Shown piece by piece: positions 8,552 to 19,303 of a stretch of 64,000 bases of DNA. A program made the position numbers and the translations under genes. The first letter of the stretch is position 1; each line of letters opens with the position of its first letter. Under the pieces are notes generated by a model, which saw nothing but the letters and a program-made list of their open reading frames with translations, ran no database searches and was not told where the DNA came from. Source of the stretch: Mesodorylaimus sp. YZB2_4 (taxonomy: Eukaryota > Nematoda > Enoplea > Dorylaimida > Dorylaimidae); contig JASANH010001188.1 in the NCBI GenBank assembly GCA_030248295.1, forward strand, positions 186,001 to 250,000. Direction: 5' to 3'.

Positions 8552-11500
8552 CTACAAATATCCACTCCAGACATTTTCAAACGTGGATAAGTGCCCAAGG
8601 GATTGGGCGACATGCCATTGATTTAGCAAGTATCTCTTCAGCACAAACTCGAGTCCAACTGCAGAATAGAGAAAAGATTGAGCTTGTCTTTGCGTATATA
8701 TATAACGTTTCGCGAGCAAAACGATTGTATTCAACCTGGTTCTGACATCGATCGGAATCCCTGGGTCGAAAAAGCCAAATAGGATATGATCCACCGTCCA
8801 GTCGAGAGACAGGCCCTCCTGCATCTCAAAACGACGGAGAACTTCATCCCATATTTTCGAGGACCACCTGCACGTTATAAGCATGTGTTCGATTGTATCC
8901 GACCTAGCCCCACATGCGTAACATTCACCGGATTCCGTTATGCCCCAAAGGAATAGTTTCGATGGGGCAGCTAAGATTCTGTGCAAAATCTTGAACTGAA
9001 ACATTCTCAGTTTGTTTGGTACCCCGAGCACCACAGGGAGCGCCCAGATTTTTCTCCACTGCCAGTTCGCGACCGTTGGTCTTAGCACGCACCAGCGGGC
9101 CTGCCCCGCTGGCACTGCACATCTTGATCTTAAATAACGGTGCTTCGCGCCATGCACTAGCCGAGGGTGCAGATCGAAAGCTACAACTGGGATTGAGCCA
9201 GCTGCCTGCATCATCCGTTTCCAACTGGCCGGGACCGCTGAGATCACCTGTATGTATTTGAAATGAGACAGCCGGCCATTGGTGAGAGCATTCAGCTCCA
9301 ACCACGAGCGAGGCTTGCCTCTACTATCAAACCAGTCTACCACCCGAGTGAGTGGGCCCTCTTTGAGCCAGTCATAGAATATACTCTTTCCGCCAATAAG
9401 GACGAACCGATTGTTGCAGACCAGCTGCGAGGCCAGGGCCTCAGGGGTATCTACATCTCGAACAGGAGAGTTTCGAATCCACTGGTAAACATCCAGGATT
9501 GCGGCATAAAACTCAGGAAGTTCAATACCAAGGGTTGCCAAAGAGAAGTTGCAGCGCAGCAGGAAGGGTAATCCGCCGATCTGACTCACCGCCCTGAATC
9601 CCAGTTTAGTCCAAAGCGCCACCGGGTTTCGAAGTAATCGCTTGACCCACGACAATCTCAGGCCGACCAAAATTGTACTTACATCTGGTGCTTTGAGGCC
9701 CCCGGCCCACACCGGCTGTAGCAGCACACCCTGACGGACCTTTGGAGCCTTTCCATCCCACACAAAGTCGCGAATAAGAAACCCTATTCTTCGCAAGGTA
9801 TCAGCAGGGGCTACAAGGTTCATTAGTGAGTACACCAGCACAGAGCCCAGCAGCTGATTCCATACTAGCACTCTGCCCACCATTGTCAGCCGTCTTTTAC
9901 GCCAATTATCACGATTTTTTTCCAAGGTAGCTAGTTTGTCGCTGAAGTTGCTAGCTTGCATGATCGATTGGTCATGCGCAAGTGTTATGCCCAGGATTCG
10001 AACCTTATCAACTGCAGTTATTCCTTCCGGTACCGCTGCCCTGGCAGGCTGAGCGCCGAGAGCCATACATTCTGTCTTTTTCTTGTTTAACTTCAGCCCA
10101 GAAATCCGCCCAAAGTCGCTGACAATTTCTAGCGCGGCATCCGCCGCTGCCCTATCCTTAACGTAAAGAGTGGTGTCGTCCGCATATTGCCCAATTAGGT
10201 ATTCAGTGCCCCAGATCGGAATACCGCGCACATCTGGACAACTTTCTAACGCCGTTACCATAAAGTCTATGGCTATTATAAACAGATAGGGTGATATTGG
10301 GCATCCTTGACGGATGCCCCTGCCCAAGGCAATACGCCCAGAAACGAATCCATTATTAAGAACCTCGCTGCTAGCGCCCCTGTACAGAGTCTTGACCGCC
10401 TTGATAAAGGTCGGACCGAAGTTCTTATATTTTAATGCCAAGTACAGGAAGTCCCAACTGATCGTGTCAAAGGCTTTTTCAAAATCTAACGACAAGAGCA
10501 AACCCGACTCATGCGCCGACACACGAAGAGCCTCATGTATATCAATCGCGGTACGAATATTCTCTCCGATATACCTCCCTGCAAGGAACCCGGTCTGATT
10601 CTCATGAACGAGGGCGCCCACATGCATTTTCAGCCTGTTAGCTAAAGCCTTAGCCAAAATCTTGTAATCGCAGTTCAGGAGAGTAATAGGCCTCCAGCCG
10701 CTCAAGTCATTCGGATCCTTGCCAGGCTTCGGCAACAGCGAGATCACTCCTTGTTTCTGCGATGGCGACAAGTCACCCGCCTCAAGCGAGGCCTGCATTG
10801 ATCGCAGCAGCGGCTCCTGTATGACTTCCCAGAAATGGCGATACCATTCAACAGGGAGTCCATCCCTCCCAGGCACTTTACCTGAGGCCATGCCCTTTAA
10901 CGCGTTCAGATATTCCAATGGTTGCATGGGACAATCGAGAGAGGCCTTCGCCTCATCACTTAGCTTCCGAGAGTCGTTTTCACTGACACGTTTTAACCAC
11001 TGCTCGATTTCAATCCCGTCAACTCCATCCTGGGTGTATATCCGGTCATAAAACTGTTGAGTAACAGCCAGGATCTCTTTTGGTTCCACCACTTCACGAC
11101 CAGGTGCTACCACGATTTTAGACACAGATTTACGGACGGCATTCCGTTTTTCCATCCCGAGAAAATATTTTGTGGGCTTTTCACCATATGCAATCCACCG
11201 TATCTGGGCGCGCAAGATTGCTCGTCTGGCATCATCCTCCAAGATAGCATCAAGTTCACTTCTTGTCGACTCCCTTAGGACAAGCTCTTCCATTGTGAGA
11301 AAGTGCTCCCACGAATCGAGATCGTCCAACAGCGACTGAAGCTGAAGCTTCCGTCGTGCCCTGCGGGAGTTGACCTGCGCGCAATATTGCATCGAAGTAT
11401 CCCTTACCGTCATTTTCAAGAAGTCCCAACGAGCACGATCATCCCACCCTCTGGTTTGTGTTAATGCAAGATGCAAAGTTTCTTCGATTGCCGCTTTGTA

Positions 11501-12301
11501 CTGCGGCTGATTCAGTACTATGACATTCAGTCTCCAAAGACCAGGGCCCCGTGCGCGGAACTGGGGCCCCATAATTCGAAAAATTACACTCTTGTGGTCT
11601 GTGCCTATGGCTCTTTTTATCACGCTGTTTTCGATAAGATTCATCAAGTCAGCAGAGATCAGCCAGTAGTCGAGTCGACACTTGACTAGTGGGTGCGGCT
11701 GCTGCCATGTATATTGTCGGGTGAGCGGATTTAGTTCCCTCCAACAGTCCATCAGATTCCAGTCTGCCTGTATATCCCTGACTGCTCTCACCACAGATCG
11801 CTTTGGAATAGAATTCCCGCCAGACTTGTCCAATTCAGAATCAAAGGCAACATTCAGATCGCCACCTACGATTACTTGCAAAAGCTGACTATTGAAAACA
11901 GTGATAGCGAGCCTAACACGCTGCAGGAACTCAACCTGCGCGCTCGGCGTGTTTGGGCAGTACAGGTTGACTAATATAATATGCAGCCCATTTAGATGAA
12001 CATCTAGCATAAGACAGCGTCCCTCACGATCCCGCCAGACTCGGTCAACCTTCACGTCAAGGCCGCAGCGAAAGATAACTGCTACGCCGCGAGCATCGTA
12101 CGAACCGTGCGAAAACAGCATGCTGCTCGAGAAACCCCACTCCTGCTGCCAAACGTGCTCCTGATCAATTGTGCTGTGAGTCTCTTGCAAAAAACTGACA
12201 TCAAATCTATTCTCTTTTAACCAGATAAAAACCTCCTTCCGTTTCAGTTGCGAGTTAATACCACGAAAGTTAGTTGTTGAGACCAATAAATTATACGACA
12301 T
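8552..12301 (-). CDS. LINE ORF2: APE endonuclease + reverse transcriptase
   Basis: Makes the target nick and copies the LINE RNA at the nick (target-primed reverse transcription). I chose the ATG at 12301 because the conserved endonuclease start (LLVSTTNFRGINS) follows at once; the frame is open to 12418. The endonuclease shows FLQETH, GGDLNVAF and GTDHKSV. The RT follows with SGWRPITLLNCDYKILAK, LDFEKAFDTISWDF, RGIRQGCPISPYLF and the catalytic YADD. The C terminus has a zinc knuckle, CYACGARSDTIEHMLITC. No stop or frameshift over about 1250 residues. The sequence resembles the L1/Tx1 group rather than the jockey or RTE groups. Confidence 0.93.
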   Translation of the reverse strand: MSYNLLVSTTNFRGINSQLKRKEVFIWLKENRFDVSFLQETHSTIDQEHVWQQEWGFSSSMLFSHGSYDARGVAVIFRCGLDVKVDRVWRDREGRCLMLDVHLNGLHIILVNLYCPNTPSAQVEFLQRVRLAITVFNSQLLQVIVGGDLNVAFDSELDKSGGNSIPKRSVVRAVRDIQADWNLMDCWRELNPLTRQYTWQQPHPLVKCRLDYWLISADLMNLIENSVIKRAIGTDHKSVIFRIMGPQFRARGPGLWRLNVIVLNQPQYKAAIEETLHLALTQTRGWDDRARWDFLKMTVRDTSMQYCAQVNSRRARRKLQLQSLLDDLDSWEHFLTMEELVLRESTRSELDAILEDDARRAILRAQIRWIAYGEKPTKYFLGMEKRNAVRKSVSKIVVAPGREVVEPKEILAVTQQFYDRIYTQDGVDGIEIEQWLKRVSENDSRKLSDEAKASLDCPMQPLEYLNALKGMASGKVPGRDGLPVEWYRHFWEVIQEPLLRSMQASLEAGDLSPSQKQGVISLLPKPGKDPNDLSGWRPITLLNCDYKILAKALANRLKMHVGALVHENQTGFLAGRYIGENIRTAIDIHEALRVSAHESGLLLSLDFEKAFDTISWDFLYLALKYKNFGPTFIKAVKTLYRGASSEVLNNGFVSGRIALGRGIRQGCPISPYLFIIAIDFMVTALESCPDVRGIPIWGTEYLIGQYADDTTLYVKDRAAADAALEIVSDFGRISGLKLNKKKTECMALGAQPARAAVPEGITAVDKVRILGITLAHDQSIMQASNFSDKLATLEKNRDNWRKRRLTMVGRVLVWNQLLGSVLVYSLMNLVAPADTLRRIGFLIRDFVWDGKAPKVRQGVLLQPVWAGGLKAPDVSTILVGLRLSWVKRLLRNPVALWTKLGFRAVSQIGGLPFLLRCNFSLATLGIELPEFYAAILDVYQWIRNSPVRDVDTPEALASQLVCNNRFVLIGGKSIFYDWLKEGPLTRVVDWFDSRGKPRSWLELNALTNGRLSHFKYIQVISAVPASWKRMMQAAGSIPVVAFDLHPRLVHGAKHRYLRSRCAVPAGQARWCVLRPTVANWQWRKIWALPVVLGVPNKLRMFQFKILHRILAAPSKLFLWGITESGECYACGARSDTIEHMLITCRWSSKIWDEVLRRFEMQEGLSLDWTVDHILFGFFDPGIPIDVRTRLNTIVLLAKRYIYTQRQAQSFLYSAVGLEFVLKRYLLNQWHVAQSLGHLSTFENVWSGYL

Positions 12302-13242
12302 AGTTGCTGCATGATACACTATGCCCATGTGCATGAGTTTCGTGTCATTGCAACTGTCCACCACGCCTTGCGAGCTGATGCTACTGTACGTGTTCTCAAC
12401 AAACTGCGATAGCCACACTAGCGTGAGGTTGACTACAGCACAGTGGCTGGAGTAACAACAGCGCCCGTCATCTGTGGCCTAGCCAAGCTGCAAAAAAGGC
12501 TATATAGGTTACAGAGCTAGATTTCAGAGGCCACAGTTGAAGGAGCAGGTTTCCATTGCCAAAGCAATGATCTAGTTTTTTTTACCAAAGTTTCCTCAAC
12601 TCCAGCCCACAGCTAAAAACAAAGAAACGAGATTTTTTAACCAGATTCTGACGTGGGGCTGGAAATTGAGGGTAGAGAAAAAAAACGAGGTCGTAAGACA
12701 GATTTCACTGCAGGTTTAGTGGCCAGGCCACGCTGAAAGAGAAATACGAGATTTTGTAACGAGATTCTGCCTGACGGCCACCTATGAGTGATGCGGTGCG
12801 ATTTTTTTTGTGCTTCCTCACCCACCCACCCACACAAAAACACCAATGTCAATACAACACAGGAATGGGGGCCAGTCCGACGCGCAAAGGCAATGCACCA
12901 TTAGAAATCAAAAGAGCACAACATAAACACTAGACAGCACAAACGAGAGCCTACCTGGTACGTTGCAGACCACTCACTTCCCTCGTCAGTGCAAAAAGAA
13001 GAGACATCTTTCACATTATCATTCATGTAGAACTGAACCCCGCAGAGAAAGATTGCCACTTATGATCCAATAACAACTGAAGCGTGGGCCAATTAGTGCA
13101 GAAATTAATCTAGGGCCCCCTGACAGCATCTTATCGTTAGGGGGAACGCAAACCCCCCGACAGACCGAAAAACACGTATCTCACACTGCATCCTACTGTA
13201 CTCTACGGACTGGCCCTCTTTAAGACAGTATTTATACTATTG

Positions 13243-13920
13243 TCATTTTTTACCTGGACGCTTCTTACTAGCTTGACTCGAGCGGTTGCTGTTCGCCTCC
13301 CACCGTCTCTTCCGTTCGGCTCTTTGCAGAGGGGTTCGATCATCTTGCCAAGAAACTGGTCGGTCGTCTGGGCGAGATTTATTGAAATCGGCCAAAGATC
13401 GAGCGAAGCCCCAGCACCAAACTTTGTCGTCCCCGCAGACGAAATCGACACGAACTAAGCCGCATCCGGAACCTTCCTGATTTTTTGAACGTGACACATA
13501 GATTGATCTGAACATGACCCGCTCAGCATCCTCTTTTGGCACTTTCATTGCCTCAACCAAAAATCGGTGAATGGCAGGGGACTTTTCTTTGGTTTCAGGC
13601 TTGAGGTCGAATAGGTTTAAGGGAAAGTTGAAGATGCATACCGCCGTGGCCCTAGATGCACGGTCCACTAGTTCCAATTTCCTCTCAGCTTCTGACAATC
13701 GTGCCGTGGTTTCGCCTATCGCCTTCGTGTTGCCATTGACCAACTGGGTTAGTTCTTGAATCGATTCCTTGACAGCCGTCTTAACCGAGGTGTTCAGTGA
13801 TTCTTGCAATAGTGATTTAATGGCTGACAGAGTCACAGGTGGTTCGTTGACTTCCATCGCTTCCATGGCTGGTCTCAAAAAATCGCTTGGAGCCTCCTTT
13901 GATCGAAGAAAAAGATCCAA
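13243..13920 (-). CDS. LINE ORF1-like protein
   Basis: The open frame encodes at least 225 residues: an N-terminal Ser/Lys-rich part, a helical heptad-like region (about 30-90) ending SEAERKLELVDRASRATAV, a central domain with basic and aromatic residues, and a very basic tail KKRPGKK. This order (coiled coil, RNA-binding-like domain, basic tail) fits an L1 ORF1p that coats the element RNA. The first codon given is a TTG; the frame stays open upstream to a TAG near 13987 and has no ATG until residue 19, so the true start is uncertain or has decayed. The match QPTLDLFL just at the start resembles a PCNA-binding box. Confidence 0.7.
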   Translation of the reverse strand: MDLFLRSKEAPSDFLRPAMEAMEVNEPPVTLSAIKSLLQESLNTSVKTAVKESIQELTQLVNGNTKAIGETTARLSEAERKLELVDRASRATAVCIFNFPLNLFDLKPETKEKSPAIHRFLVEAMKVPKEDAERVMFRSIYVSRSKNQEGSGCGLVRVDFVCGDDKVWCWGFARSLADFNKSRPDDRPVSWQDDRTPLQRAERKRRWEANSNRSSQASKKRPGKK

Positions 13921-14621
13921 CGTTGGCTGATGTTTGCTAGCCGGCGACAGACCACTTGGACTACCCGTCGTTTTCCTCTTGGTGGAAGCCAGTCTTCGAT
14001 AGTACTACTACACAAAAAACCTCAAATTAGCAATTGGAATCAATAAGTAGTGGTCGAAGAGGCGTGGAAGTCTCCTCCAAAGAGCCAAACACTAGCAGAA
14101 AAAAACGAAAAACAAATGACGTGGTGATGACGTGGCGGTGTTGAATAACTTGTATTGATTCTCCTACGTAGGCATAGCGCAGTCGCACCAGGTTAGGCCC
14201 GCATGGAGTTGAGCGAGAGAGAAAAAAGGACCAACCGCTCAGCTCGACTGCGAAGATGCGACCTGTTGATTTTTTCCCCAAATGCAAAAACTTCCTGGAA
14301 ATTTTTTATGGATTTGTAATTCGAATGCGCTGTTGCATGTGAGCTTTGTTTAACATCGGCGCACTTCGTGGTGCAGAGAAGTTGGGCATAGTTCAAAGCC
14401 TACAGACAGTTCGCGTAGTATCTGCGCAATGAAATACATACACGATGAAATAGACTACCTGCACTCGTTTTGACGCATTTGGTCGTGGCAAGTTTTAGTG
14501 ATTACACGGACTGGCTCGTATGACTCGATGATCGTGGGCGGACAAGCTACACACATTTTCGACGATGCCAGATTCAGAGTGGCAGCAGGAGGTCGGCATT
14601 TAATGCACAGTCGTCACGAAA

Positions 14622-15023
14622 ATGCGTAGGATTGTGGCCATCGTCGCGCTATGTTTGCTCGGGTGCGTGTGGACACGACCGGAGGACCCAGAATTAAATC
14701 TCCCGCCTGGGCCCAACGAAAATCCGAGCTGCAACTATACAACCCGTCCAAAACCGCCAGCATTTTGGGAAGATGGCAAGTGCTATATTAATCTTCAAAG
14801 GATGCCGACTGACCCCCAGCAGAAAGATGACGCGTCCGTGTGTCCCCCGGGTAACCTAGTCAAGCAACGTCTATCGGTCACGGATAACACCAAATTCTAT
14901 TTCGATTACTATAACTGCTTCAGAATCAAACCGACAACTGGCGGACGGGAGGCACCAGCGGTCAGTTTTCTCGTCCTCATCCCACCCGCCTACATGGTCT
15001 TCCGCGCCGCAACTGAAAAGTGA
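14622..15023 (+). CDS. small secreted protein, unknown family
   Basis: 133 residues in one exon. A typical signal peptide (MRRIVAIVALCLLGCVWT) is followed by a Pro-rich segment with an NYTT glycosylation site and four cysteines spread over the mature chain. The C terminus (SFLVLIPPAYMVFRA) is hydrophobic and could act as a weak anchor. I know no family with this pattern. It lies between a LINE and the tandem mucin-like genes on the same strand. An AATAAA occurs about 330 bp downstream. A two-exon model cannot be excluded. Confidence 0.6.
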   Translation: MRRIVAIVALCLLGCVWTRPEDPELNLPPGPNENPSCNYTTRPKPPAFWEDGKCYINLQRMPTDPQQKDDASVCPPGNLVKQRLSVTDNTKFYFDYYNCFRIKPTTGGREAPAVSFLVLIPPAYMVFRAATEK

Positions 15024-16110
15024 TTGCGCCAAGGAGTCCTCGATATGCAGCATCACTCATAATTGTGATCAATGATTTCTAATAACTTATATCTGTGTCT
15101 CGGGTAACAAATAATTTTACAACTTTTATCAAGAAAAATATATAAAGCTAGAGATCAGAAATTATGTGAGCTCGGAATCGTGTTATTATGCATGTCTGTG
15201 TTGATTTTTGTATGAAAACCAGAATTATGAGTCTGTATTGGGGTTTAATTATATCATTATATCCACTGATAAATCTCGCGTTCATTGTGCAAAGTGTGAC
15301 TGGGTAGTCACTGATCGATGCAGGTTCAGAATTGGTTTGTAGTAGTTATCAAATAAACAGCATAACAGTCATAAAATATTGAGAAACATTGTGACCAAGC
15401 CTGGCAGGCGTAGGAGGGAGTGTGGACGACCGCCAAAACTGCGACTGGAGCAGGCGAGTCTTACGACTATACCAGCGGCTAAAACACCCCGACGAGTTGA
15501 CATCTCCCAGCCAGGGGAGACCCTTTCCCACTCGCCATTGCCTAGCAAGCACGAGGGTTACAACAGCAACAGAATGGAAAACATGAGGCCAGAGCGGGAA
15601 TCGAACTCCTAGCATTCCCCTCAGGGCTCGTGTTCGCATTCAAATTCCCCGACCCCGATTGTAAATAATCCGATGTGAGTGGCTTAAGTTATAAATGGAA
15701 TGACTGCTGATAATGATAACAGTATTTTATTATATAAGCCAAGAATAAATCGAGCGCTCGAAACAAAACGTCTGAAAAGCCGATTAGTGCCCAAAACGAT
15801 CGATATTTTGTCGATAATGTAGGTTTACCTAGCTCAGTCTGTCACGTGCTCGTTATCTATACCCCCTGCTAGTTACTGAACCAGCCGTAAACTGACGTAA
15901 TTTGTTCTGGCCTAGGTTGCTTGTAGTGCATAGCATACGGACTGTTGGCAGGCCGAGCTAGGAGAGCGGCCTCGATCCGATGCCAGCCTTATCACTGGCC
16001 CGGCATCCATTCTACGAGCGCACGACACGTAGGCCTGACGAAGCAGTGTCTCGAGCTCGGCAGACTTGCAGCAGTGTTCGCCCGATTCGAGTCGACAGTT
16101 GGCCGAGAAA
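15024..16110. other. intergenic, AT-rich, with one SINE
   Basis: No conserved coding segment is visible. The only recognised item is the SINE at about 15390-15655. Confidence 0.5.
15390..15655 (-). repeat. SINE family S2 with tRNA-like head
   Basis: Read on the minus strand: a tRNA-like head with B box GAGTTCGATTCCC, then a body with CTCCCCTGGCTGGGAG, TTTTAGCCGCTGGTATAGTC and GACTCGCCTGCTCCAGTC, ending near CTCCCTCCTACGCC. Body blocks recur in order at 0.63-0.76 kb, 30.3-30.4 kb (minus) and 34.4-34.55 kb (plus). This is the only copy seen here with a clear head. Confidence 0.65.
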
Positions 16111-16456
16111 ATGATGATGCGAGTGGTATTTCTGGGACTGGTCATGGTCGGGCTAGTTATGAGTGACGGTAAGAGGGGAGTGCGAACTGCGTGCACGATC
16201 CCCTGTGAAAGTCAAAGTTGTTCCAGACTCCAGCTCCGCGACAACACAAAGCACAACCCCAACTTCGACGGACTCGACGGTTTCCAGCCAATCCACAGTG
16301 GCAAGTACGGGCGGCGTCAGCACCACGACTCCCGCGGCCCCGCACGAGAAACCCTCGGAACATAATACGGCCGTGGCCATGGGCGTCTTGTTCGCCATTA
16401 GCTTCCTGATCAACATCGCCCTGGCCTACATGCTGTGCAGAATGAGACGCCACTAG
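16111..16456 (+). CDS. short Ser/Thr-rich type I membrane protein, paralogue A
   Basis: Two exons, 16111-16168 and 16212-16456, joined by a 43-nt intron in phase 1, give 100 residues. Exon 1 encodes only a signal peptide (MMMRVVFLGLVMVGLVMS). Exon 2 encodes about 45 Ser/Thr-rich residues, a spacer ending HEKPSEH, a membrane segment AVAMGVLFAISFLINIALAY and a basic end CRMRRH. The next gene downstream has the same plan and near-identical end, so the two arose by tandem duplication. This copy lacks the extra ectodomain seen in its neighbour. Family unknown; a mucin-like surface protein is the likely kind. The intron is inferred from phase and from the paralogue. Confidence 0.7.
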
Positions 16457-18150
16457 GCGGCCGGTGTTTCCTGTTAGCCTTCGCATGGCTAATCATAATT
16501 TTGGACTTCATCATCTTCTAAAAGCGCGGCTAACAGGAGAGCACCAGCCCCAAAACAGGGTTTTTACTCGTCTAGTTTCCATGTTTAATTCGATGATTGA
16601 ATTTTGTGGCTGCCTGAAAATACAGCAAAAAACTAATGCTTTTGTGTCACATTTTTACCAGATCAGGTTTATATCGGCAGTTTGTTCGGTACTGACCTTC
16701 ATGATTTCATCGAATGCAGTGGGCGCATTTCCTCAGCGTGGCCTGATATGTGCTCAATGACTGTCCATTTTATCCTCTATTCATTGTCTAATTTACAACT
16801 TTTTCTGCTTTTATCTTTCGCATCGAAGTAATTTTTATTCACTTGCATCAGTGCCATTTGTTTTCTCTGACTTTTTTAAATGCGATACATTTGTTTTTAA
16901 AATATCGATTCATCATATCTTATTTTCTCGCTATTTTTGCCATGCTCGCCTGAATGTAAATCGTGTTGGATCGAAATATTAAACTGGTAAATGCTAGATT
17001 TATGGCTTTTTGCAATGGCTTACGTGCGTGTGACTTCGACAAAATTGATGATTGAGAAATTTGTGGAAAAAATAGCCTAAATCTACAGTTTAAAAAGTCA
17101 AGTCCAAAAGTCACTGAAGGGGTCATAGCAAAAGAAAAAACAGGGAACACAAAGGCGTTGCGGGAACTTCGAACAGGTTTTTGGGTGGGAAATCTCAGAG
17201 GAGAAAATAAGTCATGCTCCGACTTGAGGTTTTTTGAATAAAAAGTTTACAAAAGTTGGAAATTCAAAACAAAATATTAAAAACCCAAAGGAACAAGGAA
17301 TGTCAAAACCACGCTCCTCTTTTGTGTGCGCAAATCGAGAACTGATTTTATTTTTTCTGAGTTTTTACGGTTTCATAAGGAAAAAGTGCTTTGCTTTGGT
17401 TTCTATTTCTAGCAGGGTTCATAGGTGCGGCGCGGAAAATAATGTTCCCTGATTTTTCCAGGTTTTCCCGACAAATTCCCCTCCCCCCCCCGTATTTTGA
17501 CATTGTCGCGGCAATTTTGAACCAATCGAACTGATTTACTGATTTGCAGCATGATCAGCAGGTTCACAAAAAGGCGGGTAATTCAAAATCTGAAATCTTA
17601 GAGTGCGATCTCTCAGTCTTTCTTGATTTTGGCTCCGGCATTCCTATTTTGTCTGAGTTTTCCTGGTTATCCAATCCTGTAGCATGACTGCAAAGAATGG
17701 GCGATGATCAAGTTGAGATTAAGGATTTCTAGTGACCACTTCTAAAACTGGAGCATGTGCTATGTGCCAATTATTCCAACTCATTGACTAGTCAAATCAA
17801 GGGAAAAATATGAATGTTTTCGTAGAATTTACGTCATAAATGCAGACCGTCGTGTACTTTACTTGAGCAGGCAAGACAACGGTGTCCTCACTGTTATTGA
17901 TTATAAGCACATATTTACTACAGACTGACACAGGGGGGGGGGTGCGTACGAGTATGCGCAGGGTTGCATATTTACCGTCTTCTCCACAATCTCTGTTTTC
18001 AATGTAAAACGGGAATTTGTAAGCTAGCCCACCACTGCTTATCACAGCCCCGGCATCGTGCGCTGTCATTTTCATCTCGATTCACCATCATTGTCTCGAG
18101 CCAGCGCGGACTGAAACAGTGTTTACTTGCATCGTTCAACAGCAGGAAAA
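16457..18150. other. intergenic, AT-rich, no gene seen
   Basis: Low-complexity A/T-rich sequence with short poly-C and poly-G runs near 17480 and 17935. I see no conserved coding segment, RNA gene or known repeat. Confidence 0.5.
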
Positions 18151-19303
18151 ATGATGAAGCGAGGGGTGTTTATTGGACTGATGATTGGACTGGCCATGAG
18201 TCGAGGTAAGAGCTATGATTTCGAAGCATCGAAGGTCCCTAAGCTGTGTCCGCGATGCGGGTCTCACGGGGAGATCAATTTGGCTGATTCGGAAATAAAA
18301 ACTGGATCTGGAGCCCGGAGAAGGAATCGAACCCGCATCGATGGGACGATCAGTACGGAGAACTGATGGTGGGGGGGGGGGGGGGGAATCCAAGGTCAAT
18401 GTGCTTGTGCTGCTCTGAACTACGAAATATTGAGGGAAATTCGGGTGCAAAGGGTAGCATATTTTCCCGCCATTTCTTGACTGTTTTTGAAAAAAGAATT
18501 ACAGTTCTAGCTTTTCTTGAACAAGAACCCATGCAAAAAGGCAGCTACTGACGATAATTTAAACACTTTTCGTAAATCCGTCATCTCAGGTAATGACGCG
18601 CGACACATCTAGCAGCGTTCAGGTGTTGAAAAAGAACGCCTGAACGGCTGACCACGGATGATGCATGGCTGTGTGTGAGTTATAAACGTACAATTTTTCC
18701 CCAAACTGGTTCGTGCATTGACGGGATAAGAGCAATTGCGTGTGTCCAGATCTGTTCTATCCGTACTTCAGGGAGGGCCTGGAATGTGCTGGGATTGACT
18801 ACTTTTCAGCCGATACGACATCAGGGGTCATATCTGATGGCACAACGATGACGCCCGAGATCACACCTTTGGAGACACCCGCAACGGCGACATCTTCGAG
18901 CGCATCTTCGGACACATCCCCGACAGGAACGACGACATCCGAGACCACATCGACGACCACGACGACATCTGAGACCGCATCGACCGCATCGACGACCACA
19001 TCTTCAGAGACACCGACAACGTCAACGTTGACATCTACGACCACGTCGACCATACCCACGACATCGACGACGCCCACGACAACATCTTCGACGGCATCTG
19101 AGACACCATCGACTACAGCCACAAGTTCAAGTCAGTCTGCGACTACAAACACTGCTGAGAAGACCACCCCTGCTCCCATCCCCCCACGTGAGAAACCATC
19201 GGAGCACGGGGCAGCCGTGGCCATGGGCGTCCTGTTCACGCTCAGTTTCCTGGTCAATATGGCCCTGATCTACACCTACTGCAGAGTTAGACGACACCAT
19301 TAG
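18151..19303 (+). CDS. short Ser/Thr-rich type I membrane protein, paralogue B
   Basis: Exons 18151-18205 and 18750-19303 join in phase 1 and give 202 residues. Exon 1 is a signal peptide (MMKRGVFIGLMIGLAMSR) matching that of the gene 2 kb upstream. Exon 2 starts DLFYPYFREGLECAG, then about 110 residues of almost pure Thr/Ser with a few Pro/Glu (mucin-like), then PREKPSEHGAAVAMGVLF, a single membrane helix and the end CRVRRHH. The intron is 544 nt here against 43 nt in the paralogue because a tRNA-like repeat and a poly-G run have entered it. The acceptor GTGTCCAG is weak but keeps phase. Function unknown; heavily O-glycosylated surface protein by inference. Confidence 0.72.
18305..18390 (-). 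repeat. tRNA-like repeat fragment and poly-G run in the intron of paralogue B
   Basis: On the minus strand a B-box-like GGGTTCGATTCC lies near 18330 in a tRNA-like 3' half. It is followed on the plus strand by a run of about 17 G near 18370. Probably a SINE remnant with a mononucleotide tract. Confidence 0.45.

Larger units (their letters stand above)
8473..14030 (-). mobile_element. L1-type non-LTR retrotransposon, apparently full length
   Basis: On the minus strand the order is 5' UTR, ORF1 (13243-13920), a spacer of roughly 0.9 kb, ORF2 (8552-12301) and a short 3' end. The 3' end finishes in an (AAT)n and poly(A) tail, seen as the T and ATT run at about 8474-8518. APE endonuclease, reverse transcriptase and a C-terminal CCHC finger are all present and unbroken, which suggests recent activity. 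The 5' boundary near 14030 is a guess; no target duplication could be confirmed because the 3' flank is the C-tract. A dead relative is at 34.8-36.9 kb on the plus strand. Confidence 0.9.
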
